NCBI RefSeq assembly: GCF_902506065.1 | Contig: NZ_LR732912.1 | Location: forward strand, 218,529 to 282,528 | From: Arthrobacter sp. 9V | GTDB taxonomy: Bacteria > Actinomycetota > Actinomycetes > Actinomycetales > Micrococcaceae | Direction of reading: 5' to 3' | Length of the DNA: 64,000 nucleotides | Shown: positions 36,282-44,236 of the stretch, one piece after another | How the letters are laid out: every line of letters starts with the position of its first letter | Position numbering within the stretch: position 1 is the stretch's first letter | Program-made: the position numbers and the translations under genes | The notes under the pieces: generated by a model | Told to the model about the DNA's origin: nothing | Database searches by the model: none | Seen by the model: the letters and a program-made list of their open reading frames with translations, nothing else

Positions 36282-36890
36282 ATGCCCGCATCAAACTCAC
36301 TGGAACCCTACTCCCTTGACCTGACCACGGGGCTGCCCCGTATGGCTGCCGCACCCACCACCCCGCGGCAGCAGTTGCGCTATGCCCGCATCCTGAAAAC
36401 TGCCGAAGGCTTTGCCCAGCGTCAGTTCGATACCTTGAGTCTTTCCGACGTCGCGGCCCGTGCGGACATTCCTCTCGGTACGCTGTACCGCTACTTTCCC
36501 TCCACAGCCCATCTGATGCTGGCCGTCTATCGGCAGCAGTTGAGGGAACTTCGCGACGGCGTCCGGCTGCGGGAAGGCAAGGGGCATGCCCTCGCGGGTT
36601 TGATGATGGAGATTTTCCACTTGCGGGTAATGCAGCCGGGTGTGGAGCACTGCCTCATCCGGCCTGCGGGCAAGGACGATGACACGGCCCAACTGCTGCG
36701 CGAGATTGACGCCCTGTCCGAGGAAGTGGTTGGTTCGTTGAGCAGGGACGCCGGTAAGGACACTGTCAGGGCAAGGATTCTGTTGCACCTGGTGAGTGGG
36801 TTGGTGCAGGCGGTCCGTTGCCGTCGCTTGTCCTTGTTTGAGGCGGAGAAGGATCTCAAGAAGGCATGCACGCTGCTCACCGGGGAATGA
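36282..36890 (+). CDS. TetR-family transcriptional regulator
   Basis: A 202-residue regulator. The HTH is at residues ~35-80 (ARILKTAEGFAQRQFDTLSL, SDVAARADIPLGTLYRYFPS). The helical ligand domain lacks assignable features. The ATG at 36282 is the first in-frame start; an ATG 60 bases later would delete a non-conserved extension and is possible. It lies between the FG-GAP genes (divergent) and the malic enzyme. A palindrome (36902-36915) follows its stop. Its target is not evident. Confidence 0.83.
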   Translation: MPASNSLEPYSLDLTTGLPRMAAAPTTPRQQLRYARILKTAEGFAQRQFDTLSLSDVAARADIPLGTLYRYFPSTAHLMLAVYRQQLRELRDGVRLREGKGHALAGLMMEIFHLRVMQPGVEHCLIRPAGKDDDTAQLLREIDALSEEVVGSLSRDAGKDTVRARILLHLVSGLVQAVRCRRLSLFEAEKDLKKACTLLTGE

Positions 36891-36901
36891 AACAGAACCT
36901 A

Positions 36902-36915
36902 CTGGTCTAGACCAG
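36902..36915. promoter_or_regulatory. 14-base palindrome upstream of the malic enzyme
   Basis: CTGGTCTAGACCAG is a perfect palindrome, 12 bases past the TetR stop and ~255 bases before the malic enzyme. The TGGTC/GACCA half-sites resemble those of GntR-type regulators. It could equally help terminate tetR. Confidence 0.4.
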
Positions 36916-37133
36916 CAGGCCGTCGGAATGCGGTTTTTTGCATGACGTAAGTCACAAAAGCGCCTGGTTGAACGTTTTACTCTCGAATCGTCTCTGTTGG
37001 TATTGAATCTTGTACCCCCGCCACTTCCCTAGGCTGGAACCACCGAAGCGGCTAGCAGCCCCCTATCTGCAGAAGCAATGCCGGACCAGTCACCCTTGGC
37101 CCGCACCAGCAGTTCTGTTCCTGCCCGAATCGT

Positions 37134-37149
37134 GCCGTGGGTTCACGGC
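37134..37149 (+). promoter_or_regulatory. Small hairpin just before the malic-enzyme ribosome-binding site
   Basis: GCCGTG-GGTT-CACGGC forms a 6-bp stem ending seven bases before GAGGAG in the ~280-base malic enzyme upstream region. It might affect initiation; inference only. Confidence 0.3.
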
Positions 37150-37169
37150 TAGCCTGAGGAGACAAAGAC

Positions 37170-38360
37170 GTGTCCATTGAGACAATTGCAACTGATAACG
37201 AAGCCTTGGTACTGAGCGAAGAAGAGATCTTCGCCGCCCACGAGGGCGGCAAGCTGACCATTTCCAGCACTGTGCCGCTCGACAACAAGCGCGACCTTTC
37301 CATCGCATACACCCCTGGCGTAGCCCAGGTCAGCCGCGCGATCCACGCCAACCCGGAGCTTGCCCGCACCCACACCTGGGCCGAGCGCCTGGTTGTTGTA
37401 GTCAGCGATGGCACCGCCGTTCTGGGTCTGGGCAACATTGGTCCGAGCGCTTCCTTGCCCGTCATGGAGGGCAAGTCGGCCCTGTTCAAGTCCTTCGGCG
37501 ATCTCGACTCCATCCCACTGGTCCTCAACACCACCAACGTGGACGAGATCATCGAAACCCTGGTCCGCCTCCGCCCGAGCTTCGGCGCTGTGAACCTTGA
37601 GGACATCTCGGCTCCGCGCTGCTTCGAACTCGAAGAGCGCCTCATCGAAGCACTTGATTGCCCGGTCATGCACGATGACCAGCACGGCACCGCCGTCGTG
37701 GTTCTTGCAGCCCTGACCAATGCCGCCAAGGTGACCCAGCGCGAGCTGGCCGGCCTCAAGGTGGTTGTTTCCGGCGCAGGCGCCGCAGGCATCGCCATCG
37801 CCGAGATCCTTCTTGCCGTTGGCATCAAGGACGTCATCCTGCTCGACTCCAAGGGCGTAGTCAACGCCGGGCGTGCCGATCTTGTGGCCGATCCCGGCAG
37901 CGTAAAGGCCCGCATGGCCCAGCGCACCAACCCCCGCGGCGTCACGGGTGGCCCGGGCGAAGGCCTGACCGGCGCCGACGTCTTTGTGGGAGTCTCCTCC
38001 TCCAAGCTGGACGAAGAACACCTGAAGCTGATGAACGATCAGTCGATCGTGTTCGCCCTGTCCAACCCGGACCCGGAAGTTCTCCCCGAGGTTGCCCGGA
38101 AGTACGCAGCCGTTGTTGCCACGGGCCGCAGCGACTTCCCCAACCAGATCAACAACGTGCTGGCCTTCCCCGGCATCTTCCGTGGTGCGCTCGATGCCAA
38201 GGCCCGCCGCATCACGCCCGCCATGAAGATCGCCGCCGCCAACGCCATTGCCGAACTGGCCGCAGAAGACCTCTCCGCGGATTACATCGTGCCGAGCCCG
38301 CTTGACGCCCGTGTGGCACCTGCCGTCACCGCGGCAGTTGCCGCCGCCGTGACTGAGTAG
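37170..38360 (+). CDS. NAD(P)-dependent malic enzyme
   Basis: A 396-residue cytoplasmic enzyme that decarboxylates malate to pyruvate, providing NAD(P)H. It shows the short bacterial malic-enzyme form: AYTPGVAQVSRAI with the catalytic Tyr, SDGTAVLGLGNIGPSASLPV, EDISAPRCFELEERL with the metal-binding Glu-Asp, PVMHDDQHGTAVV, and the dinucleotide motif VVSGAGAAGIAIAEI. There is no phosphotransacetylase extension, so it is not the long MaeB type. The GTG start has GAGGAG eight bases upstream. A strong terminator follows. Confidence 0.95.
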   Translation: MSIETIATDNEALVLSEEEIFAAHEGGKLTISSTVPLDNKRDLSIAYTPGVAQVSRAIHANPELARTHTWAERLVVVVSDGTAVLGLGNIGPSASLPVMEGKSALFKSFGDLDSIPLVLNTTNVDEIIETLVRLRPSFGAVNLEDISAPRCFELEERLIEALDCPVMHDDQHGTAVVVLAALTNAAKVTQRELAGLKVVVSGAGAAGIAIAEILLAVGIKDVILLDSKGVVNAGRADLVADPGSVKARMAQRTNPRGVTGGPGEGLTGADVFVGVSSSKLDEEHLKLMNDQSIVFALSNPDPEVLPEVARKYAAVVATGRSDFPNQINNVLAFPGIFRGALDAKARRITPAMKIAAANAIAELAAEDLSADYIVPSPLDARVAPAVTAAVAAAVTE

Positions 38361-38377
38361 CGGTTACTGACACAACA

Positions 38378-38424
38378 CCGACGACGGCGACGCTTCCCGC
38401 GCTGGGGAGCGTCGCCGTCGTCGG
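38378..38424 (+). terminator. Terminator after the malic enzyme
   Basis: CCGACGACGGCGACGCTTCCC and GGGAGCGTCGCCGTCGTCGG pair almost perfectly around GCGCTGG, 18 bases past the stop. Confidence 0.88.
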
Positions 38425-38507
38425 GCGTTAAGCCGTTAAGGAACAACGCGGGGTCACCTACGCACCCTTAAGCGACGTCGAAAGGGCCACAAGTGACCCC
38501 GGGTTGC

Positions 38508-38529
38508 TGTGCATAGACTGTGCATAGAC
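38508..38529 (+). repeat. 11-bp tandem duplication in the promoter of the DUF456 gene
   Basis: TGTGCATAGAC occurs twice in immediate succession (38508-38518, 38519-38529), ending nine bases before the ATG. Each copy gives a -10-like CATAGACT, so the promoter element is duplicated about one helical turn apart. Confidence 0.55.
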
Positions 38530-38537
38530 TTGGGGCC

Positions 38538-39041
38538 ATGAACGCCGAACTTCTTGTGACCATCCTGTGCGGCCTGGCCATTGCGGTAGGCGTGGCCGGG
38601 ACCATCATTCCTGTACTCCCCGGCAGTATCCTCATCGGCGCGAGCCTGCTGGCCTGGGCTATCTGGGGAGGTGCCGGTCCGCTCGGCTGGGTGATCTTCG
38701 CCGTCGGCATGCTTTTTGTGGTGGCCGGTATGGCAGCCAGTGCTGTTCTCACCGGGCGGAAGCTGAAGCAACACGGCATTCCCAACAGGTCTGTGTTGAT
38801 CGGCGTGGTCCTGGGCGTGGTGGGAATGTTCGTGATCCCCGTGGTGGGGCTCTTTATGGGCTTCGCCGTGGGGCTTCTCCTCAGCGAGGTCCAGCGTACC
38901 CGTGACTTCCGGGCGGCTGTCCGCTCGAGCGGTGCGGCGCTGAAAGCTACCGGCATAGGCATCCTGGTGGAGTTCGGGCTCGCCTGTGCCGCCGCCAGTA
39001 CATGGATCATCGGTGTATGGATCGACGCGGTGAACGGCTAG
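38538..39041 (+). CDS. DUF456 family membrane protein
   Basis: A 167-residue integral membrane protein with four to five helices. It matches DUF456: AIAVGVAGTIIPVLPGSILI at the first helix, glycine-rich second half (GVVLGVVGMFVIPVVGLFMG), then RTRDFRAAVRSSGAALKATG and a final helix. The ATG at 38538 is preceded by GGGG; an in-frame GTG 18 bases upstream is within the duplicated repeat. No function is established for the family. It stands alone before a palindromic terminator element. Confidence 0.85.
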   Translation: MNAELLVTILCGLAIAVGVAGTIIPVLPGSILIGASLLAWAIWGGAGPLGWVIFAVGMLFVVAGMAASAVLTGRKLKQHGIPNRSVLIGVVLGVVGMFVIPVVGLFMGFAVGLLLSEVQRTRDFRAAVRSSGAALKATGIGILVEFGLACAAASTWIIGVWIDAVNG

Positions 39042-39075
39042 GGCCCCTAGGCCCCGGCTTGGCCCCCTGAGCCCG

Positions 39076-39138
39076 CGCCGAGATGGCAGCTCACCCCCAT
39101 GTTGCGGCTCAACATGGGGGTGAAGTGCCATCTCGGCG
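39076..39138. repeat. Dispersed palindrome CGCCGAGATGGCA, copy A
   Basis: Perfect outer arms CGCCGAGATGGCA (39076-39088) and TGCCATCTCGGCG (39126-39138) enclose a perfect inner hairpin, TCACCCCCATGTTG with its complement. It lies between convergent genes and should terminate both. The outer arms recur at 55848-55910 and 58071-58133. Confidence 0.8.
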
Positions 39139-39145
39139 GAGGAAA

Positions 39146-40105
39146 TCAGCGGTGTGCGGGCACTCCAGCGGGGACGTGGACCTGTGCCGGACGGAAGCTT
39201 GCTCCTGCACCGGGGAACAACGGGACGTCGATCCGTGCGTGAGTGTGGATTTCCTGCACGGTGTCCTTGGTGTGCTGCGCGATCTCGGCCAGGGTGGTCA
39301 CCCACATGCCGTCCAAATCCTTGACCCGCTCCATCAGCTGTTCCAGGGCTACGGCACGTGACGGCCGGCCCGAAATGAAGGGGTGGTTGGTCAGGACGAA
39401 GCAGCTGCCTTGGGAATGGTGCGCCTGGGCTTCAAGGGTCCACATTTCAAGTGCCTTGGCCGGGCTCTCGATCACCCCGCTGCCCGTAACTCCGGGGTAA
39501 AACCCGTACTGCTCCCAATCATCCAGTGCCCAGTCCACAGGGATCTCCACAATGTCCCGGGAATCGCCCTCGGCGACGGCCATGCGGTAGGGGGCATCGC
39601 CGTCGAGCAGGCTTGAATCGTAGAGGAAGCCACGGTCCGCCAGCAGCGCGGGCGACTGCCAGTTCAGCTCCCACCACGGTGCCCTGTAGCCAACGGGCCG
39701 GATTCCTGCCACGGTGGCCAGTGCTTCGAGGCCGCGGTCCAGGTAGCTGGCCTCAGTCGCGGCGTCGATTCCCTGCATGGGCTCGTGAAGGAATCCGTGA
39801 TGGGCGATCTCATGCCCGCCATCGGCGATTCTGCGTACTACGTCCGGGTAGCTCTCCGCCGTGAAGCCGGGGATGAAGAACGTTGCCTTGATGTCCTGGC
39901 GGTCCAGGAGCTGAAGCAGGCGCGGTACGGCGATCTTGGGGCCGTATGACTGGTGGCTCATGAGGGACATCCGGCGGGTGCTGGACGGATCATGTGCGAT
40001 GGTGCAGGACTCGGCATCGACGTCGAAAGTGAAGGATGCTGCAGCCTGGTAGCCCTCTGGCCACGTGATCGGGTGGAGCGAATCAGCGAAGGCGGGCTGG
40101 TTCAT
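39146..40105 (-). CDS. NodB-fold amidohydrolase (PuuE allantoinase / imidase-like)
   Basis: A 319-residue cytoplasmic protein of the polysaccharide-deacetylase superfamily. The catalytic Asp is in FTFDVDAES, the metal-binding histidines in GHEIAHHGFLHEP, and the conserved Arg-Ala-Pro-Trp in GYRAPWWELN. It has no signal peptide or carbohydrate-binding domain, unlike true chitin or peptidoglycan deacetylases. PuuE allantoinases and cyclic-imide hydrolases share this fold and opening pattern. Its gene overlaps an NCS1 nucleobase-type permease by four bases and a PucR regulator is divergent. I therefore infer a ring-opening amidase for a purine breakdown product, cyclic imide or related compound. 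Confidence 0.82.
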   Translation of the reverse strand: MNQPAFADSLHPITWPEGYQAAASFTFDVDAESCTIAHDPSSTRRMSLMSHQSYGPKIAVPRLLQLLDRQDIKATFFIPGFTAESYPDVVRRIADGGHEIAHHGFLHEPMQGIDAATEASYLDRGLEALATVAGIRPVGYRAPWWELNWQSPALLADRGFLYDSSLLDGDAPYRMAVAEGDSRDIVEIPVDWALDDWEQYGFYPGVTGSGVIESPAKALEMWTLEAQAHHSQGSCFVLTNHPFISGRPSRAVALEQLMERVKDLDGMWVTTLAEIAQHTKDTVQEIHTHARIDVPLFPGAGASFRPAQVHVPAGVPAHR

Positions 40106-41670
40106 GCTGTGGTCCTTTCGGGAACTGCGGGTGCGTCGGCAGCTGCCGGTGCCGCGGTTGACGGAGCGGTGACTGAAACGTGGTTTGAGTCCGCCAGAAG
40201 GTACTTCTTGTGGGCCCGGGGCCCGAGGATTGCGTAACTTGCCGCGCTGGTCAGTCCGCCGGCCAGCCAGGAGAGGTCCCAGCCGCCCAGCGCCACGGCT
40301 ACGGGGCCCTGCATGGCCGGAACCAGTCCGTACATGAACAACCAGGTGGAGAAGATGCCCACCAGCAGCGAGACAATTCCGGCCCAGTTGATGACGGGCA
40401 AGCGGTGTGTGCCTACGGGATCAAAGAGCCGGTCAACCTTGGCTGGCCAACGCTTTTCCAGCCAGAAGTAGTGCACCAGCATGACCCCGCCCCAGGCGGC
40501 CACCCAGGCAACCAGGCCGATCAGCCAAGCATCGAGAACAGCGGCGAAGTCCTCTTGGAAGATGAAGAACACGACGGCGATCAGCGAGAAGACACCCACG
40601 AACAGGTTCAGTTTGCGTCGGCTGATCTTGATGTCCAAGGCCTGTGTGGCTACGGAGAAGGTGTAAATGTTCAGGATGTTGGTGGCGATGGGGCCGTGCA
40701 GCACCATCAGCAGAACGGGCAGGGCCATTACGCCGAAGTTCTGGACGATCAACTTGCCGGGATCGATCTCGCCGCTGTTGGTGGCCAGGCTTGCCCCTAG
40801 TACGCCGAGCCACACCACGGGGATGAACTGGCCGAGGACCGAGGCAAGATAGACCTTGCGCTTGGGGACCGAGGTGCTGACGAAGCGGGAGTAATCGGCG
40901 GCGTAGGTGAACCAGGTGATGCCCCAGCCGATGCCGATGGCTGTCATCACGGCGCTCATGGCCGCGATGCGCTCGGAGCCTTCAAGGATGTTGCCGGCAG
41001 GGCCTGCGTAGCCCCAGTCGATCTTCATGCCGAACCATGCCACGCATGACATGACAGCCAGGATGATGATGGTGGGCGGGACGGTCCACTTTTCGAAGGC
41101 TGCAATTGCCTTGTAGCCGAACCAGGCGATGGCTACCTGGGCGGCCATGATGGCCGTGGCGACCCCGATCTTCCAAAGGTAGTTCTTGGCCTCCGGGTCA
41201 ACCCAGCCAAGGGTTCCGAAGAGTGCCATGACCAGATCCAGGATGATCCAGGTGTTGACTGCGCACCAGCCGATCACCAGCAGGGCTTGGATGGCGGCCG
41301 GGAGGTAGTTGCCGCGGCGGCCAAAGGCGGCGCGGGCCAACACCATTCCGGTGGCCCCGGTCTTCTGGCCAAGGAGGACAAAGCAGCCGAACAGCAGCAT
41401 GCCGATCAGGTTTCCCAGGACCAGGACAATCACGGTGTCAGCGAAGCCAAGGCCAAGGTGGATGCCGAGGGCACCGAGCACCCAGTTGATAGGTGCGAGG
41501 TTGGCGCCTGCCCAGATCCAGAACTGTCCGGAAACTTTGCGGGTGCGGTCTGCTTCGGGGATGGGTTGCAGCCAGGCTTCGCTGTCGTGACCCGGCGCCG
41601 TTGCCGGGTCTGACTGCGCTGTGCCCGGCTGCGAGGAGCCAGTATGCGCGGGGGAGAGGTTGTCTTGCAT
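40102..41670 (-). CDS. NCS1-family permease (purine/cytosine/allantoin type)
   Basis: A 522-residue 12-helix transporter of the nucleobase-cation-symport-1 family. Diagnostic segments include GQFWIWAGANLAPINWVLGA, VLGNLIGMLLFGCFVLLGQKTG and ARAAFGRRGNYLPAAIQALL. The N-terminal ~45 residues are soluble. Family members carry cytosine, allantoin, hydantoins, uracil or purines in symport with H+ or Na+. The stop overlaps the start of the NodB-fold hydrolase, so uptake and hydrolysis are coupled. It is divergent from a PucR regulator. Confidence 0.92.
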   Translation of the reverse strand: MQDNLSPAHTGSSQPGTAQSDPATAPGHDSEAWLQPIPEADRTRKVSGQFWIWAGANLAPINWVLGALGIHLGLGFADTVIVLVLGNLIGMLLFGCFVLLGQKTGATGMVLARAAFGRRGNYLPAAIQALLVIGWCAVNTWIILDLVMALFGTLGWVDPEAKNYLWKIGVATAIMAAQVAIAWFGYKAIAAFEKWTVPPTIIILAVMSCVAWFGMKIDWGYAGPAGNILEGSERIAAMSAVMTAIGIGWGITWFTYAADYSRFVSTSVPKRKVYLASVLGQFIPVVWLGVLGASLATNSGEIDPGKLIVQNFGVMALPVLLMVLHGPIATNILNIYTFSVATQALDIKISRRKLNLFVGVFSLIAVVFFIFQEDFAAVLDAWLIGLVAWVAAWGGVMLVHYFWLEKRWPAKVDRLFDPVGTHRLPVINWAGIVSLLVGIFSTWLFMYGLVPAMQGPVAVALGGWDLSWLAGGLTSAASYAILGPRAHKKYLLADSNHVSVTAPSTAAPAAADAPAVPERTTA

Positions 41671-41689
41671 GGGGAGAGCCTCCGTGTGT

Positions 41690-41704
41690 GAAAGGGACCC
41701 TTTC
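41690..41704. promoter_or_regulatory. Perfect palindrome in the permease / pucR divergent region
   Basis: GAAAGGG-A-CCCTTTC is a perfect 7-bp inverted repeat 20 bases before the permease start. The 108-base divergent region should hold both promoters, so this is a plausible PucR or general nitrogen-regulator site. Confidence 0.45.
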
Positions 41705-41778
41705 AGCGTATGTGCCCCGGATCACAGCAACAAGATAGGATGTGTCAAAGTAAATGACTAATCACCGTACGGAGTGTC

Positions 41779-43239
41779 ATGTCTATAGCCTTGGGTGCGG
41801 CTTTGGAGTACCAAAGTCTCAAATCCGCTGAACCCCGCTTCCTTAACAACGTGCCTGAGGCGCTGGACCGGCCCGTCCGTTGGGTCCACTCCAGTGAAGT
41901 CCTGGACATTGCCCCGCTCCTCAGTGGCGGTGAGCTGTTACTCAGTGGCGGCCAAGCGCTGGCCGGTGTCACAACCGAACGGCAGGCCGATTACGTCCGC
42001 GAGCTGGCAGCCCGGGGGATCGCAGCGCTGGCCCTGGAAACTGGTCCCGCCCTGCCCGAAGTTCCAGCGCACATGCTGGAGACCGCCGAGGCTGCAGGAT
42101 TGCCGGTGATCGAGCTGCGCCACGTGGTTCCCTTTGTGGGAGTCATGCAGGAGATCAATTCGCTCCTGGTCAGCGAATCCGTGGAGCACCTTCAGCGCGG
42201 AGACCAAGCAAGCCACGCCATGGCCGCCGAACTTGCCCACGGCGGCGGGCTTGACCAACTCCTGGCGGTGCTGTCCGAAAGGACAGGGGCCAGCGCGCGG
42301 CTGGTCTCGCCGTCGGGCCTCACCCTCGGTGCTGCGGGCTCGTTCGAAGACGCCGCCAGCGTCACCACCGTGGACGTGCCGGTCCGCGGAGTCCTTGCCG
42401 CGCGGCTTGAACTGCACATGCCCGACGACGGCGACGGTGGCCTTGCGCGGGTGGCCGGCGAGCGTTCCGTGGACATTCTGGGCTTGGCACTGTTGCAGCG
42501 GATGCCGCCGGGGCTGAAGGAATTGGCGGGCATCGAACTCATGCGTGCCATCAATGCAGGAGGCCAGCACTGGCAACTTCAGCAGCTGGGTCCGGCGTCG
42601 GGGTTCCCTGCTCAGGGCGCGGTGGCCGCAGTGGTGATCCGATCAACCGGTGCGGGGCATTTGCGTCCGGCCGTGGACGCGTTGCTCCGGCACTGTGTGC
42701 CGCATAGTGCGAGTTACGCCAACAATGCTGAGTTGATCGCGCTCGCTGCCTTGGGGGAAGGGATCGCCACCAGGCATGCACTGATGGAAGCCTTGGAAGG
42801 ACTGGAGGTGCCCACCGGATCCTTGGTGGCTGTGGGGCCGTTGGGCAGCGGCATTGTTCAGGCGCCGTGGACCCTGGCTGAGGCGCGCCGGGCTTTGGAT
42901 TTGGCCCCGGCAGGCAAGGGTGTTGTGGATGCGGACACGCTTGCCGTGGAACTCCTTGCGCAGGAGGCACTGGACCCGGCCATGCGTGAAGGGTTCGTCC
43001 ACCGGCAGCTGGGAGCCGTCGTCGAGCATGATCGCCTGAAGAAGTCCCAACTCATGAGGACCCTGGCAGTGTGGCTGGATACGGGCTGCAACACTGCCCA
43101 GGCTGCACGTGAGCTGCACTTGGAACGGCAGTCCCTGCATCACCGGCTCCAACGGATCTTCGAGCTGTGCGGCGGTGATCCGCGGGGGAACGGCCGGCTG
43201 GCTGCGTTGCACCTGGCAACAAAGTTGGCCCGGGTGTAG
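41779..43239 (+). CDS. PucR-family transcriptional regulator
   Basis: A 486-residue regulator. The N-terminal PucR domain (residues ~1-125) contains VHSSEVLDIAPLLSGGELLLSGG-type and ETAEAAGLPVIELRHVVPF-like segments. A middle GGDEF-like region follows. The C-terminus is the HTH_30 domain (LMRTLAVWLDTGCNTAQAARE, LERQSLHHRLQRIFEL). PucR proteins sense purine-degradation intermediates and activate catabolic genes. It is divergent from the NCS1 permease-hydrolase pair and probably activates it. A dispersed hairpin terminates it against purU. Confidence 0.92.
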   Translation: MSIALGAALEYQSLKSAEPRFLNNVPEALDRPVRWVHSSEVLDIAPLLSGGELLLSGGQALAGVTTERQADYVRELAARGIAALALETGPALPEVPAHMLETAEAAGLPVIELRHVVPFVGVMQEINSLLVSESVEHLQRGDQASHAMAAELAHGGGLDQLLAVLSERTGASARLVSPSGLTLGAAGSFEDAASVTTVDVPVRGVLAARLELHMPDDGDGGLARVAGERSVDILGLALLQRMPPGLKELAGIELMRAINAGGQHWQLQQLGPASGFPAQGAVAAVVIRSTGAGHLRPAVDALLRHCVPHSASYANNAELIALAALGEGIATRHALMEALEGLEVPTGSLVAVGPLGSGIVQAPWTLAEARRALDLAPAGKGVVDADTLAVELLAQEALDPAMREGFVHRQLGAVVEHDRLKKSQLMRTLAVWLDTGCNTAQAARELHLERQSLHHRLQRIFELCGGDPRGNGRLAALHLATKLARV

Positions 43240-43256
43240 CACCCGTTAAACGCCAA

Positions 43257-43316
43257 TTCGATGGTTCCCTGCACACAGTGCCGTTCGCAACAGCGTATGC
43301 GCAGGGAACCATCGAA
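43257..43316. repeat. Dispersed palindrome (GGTTCCCTGC family), terminator of pucR and purU
   Basis: Perfect 16-base arms TTCGATGGTTCCCTGC (43257-43272) and its complement (43301-43316) enclose a 28-base loop. The arm and the loop length match the element at 5874-5949. It sits between convergent stop codons. Confidence 0.82.
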
Positions 43317-43334
43317 ATGGTTGCTTGCAGAGCC

Positions 43335-44234
43335 CTACTTCAACACGATCGTCCTGTTCCCATTCAGGATGATCCGCCCCTCGCAGTGCCAGCGAACGGC
43401 GTTGCTGAGGGCCTTGCATTCGGTGTCCCGGCCGGCGGCTACGAGATCGTCCGGCCCGAACGTGTGGTCCACCTCCACTACCTGCTGGGCAATGATGGGA
43501 CCTTCGTCCAACTCGCCGTTGACGTAGTGGGCGGTGGCACCCACAGTTTTGACACCACGCGCGTAGGCCTGGTGGTAGGGCTTGGCACCCTTGAAGCTCG
43601 GCAGGAACGAGTGGTGAATGTTGATGGCGCGGCCGTCCAGCTTACGGGCGAGGTCATCGCTGAGGACCTGCATGTACCGGGCCAGGACAATGAGTTCCAC
43701 GTCCAGTTCATCGATGATCTCCAGCAGGCGCCCCTCAGCCGCGGGCTTGGTGGCAGCCGTGACGGGGACGTGGAAGAACGGGATCCCGTGCCATTCCGCC
43801 AAGCCCTGGTGATCGGTGTGGTTGGACACAACGCCCACCACATTGATGGGCAGCTCGCCGATCCTTGCACGGAACAGGAGGTCGTTCAGGCAGTGCCCGA
43901 ACTTGGAGACCATGATCAGTATGCGTCGCTTGTATCCCTGCTGCTCCAGTTGCCAGTTCATGCCGTACTTCTCGCCAACGGGGGCGAAAGCGGTACGCAG
44001 CTGGTCAACCGTGGATTCATCGCCGGAAGAGGCAAAGTGAACCCGCATGAAGAAGTGGCCTTCGGCACGATCACCGAACTGCTTGTTATCGATGATGTCG
44101 CAGCCGTGGTCCAGCAGGAAACCGGACACCGCGTGGACAATTCCGGGCCCTTCGGGGCAGTCGAGGGTGAGGACGTGTTCCACGGTGGTCTCGGGAGAGG
44201 AGACGGCAGTGGTTTCGGTTTGGATGGCAGTCAT
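43335..44234 (-). CDS. purU: Formyltetrahydrofolate deformylase
   Basis: A 299-residue enzyme that hydrolyses 10-formyl-THF to formate and THF. An N-terminal ACT domain (LTLDCPEGPGIVHAVSGFLL) is followed by a formyltransferase-type domain with the Asn-His-Asp catalytic set (INIHHSFLPSFKGAKPY; NGELDEGPIIAQ). The ATG at 44234 follows GTGGAG, two bases after the sdaA stop; a start three codons earlier would overlap sdaA. It is last in the sarcosine operon, where it relieves build-up of one-carbon folates made by sarcosine oxidase. Confidence 0.96.
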   Translation of the reverse strand: MTAIQTETTAVSSPETTVEHVLTLDCPEGPGIVHAVSGFLLDHGCDIIDNKQFGDRAEGHFFMRVHFASSGDESTVDQLRTAFAPVGEKYGMNWQLEQQGYKRRILIMVSKFGHCLNDLLFRARIGELPINVVGVVSNHTDHQGLAEWHGIPFFHVPVTAATKPAAEGRLLEIIDELDVELIVLARYMQVLSDDLARKLDGRAINIHHSFLPSFKGAKPYHQAYARGVKTVGATAHYVNGELDEGPIIAQQVVEVDHTFGPDDLVAAGRDTECKALSNAVRWHCEGRIILNGNRTIVLK

Positions 44235-44236
44235 GG

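Noticed and set aside
39146..40105. Cell-wall polysaccharide deacetylase
   Set aside because: The NodB motifs are present, but there is no signal peptide or membrane anchor and the gene overlaps a nucleobase-type permease.
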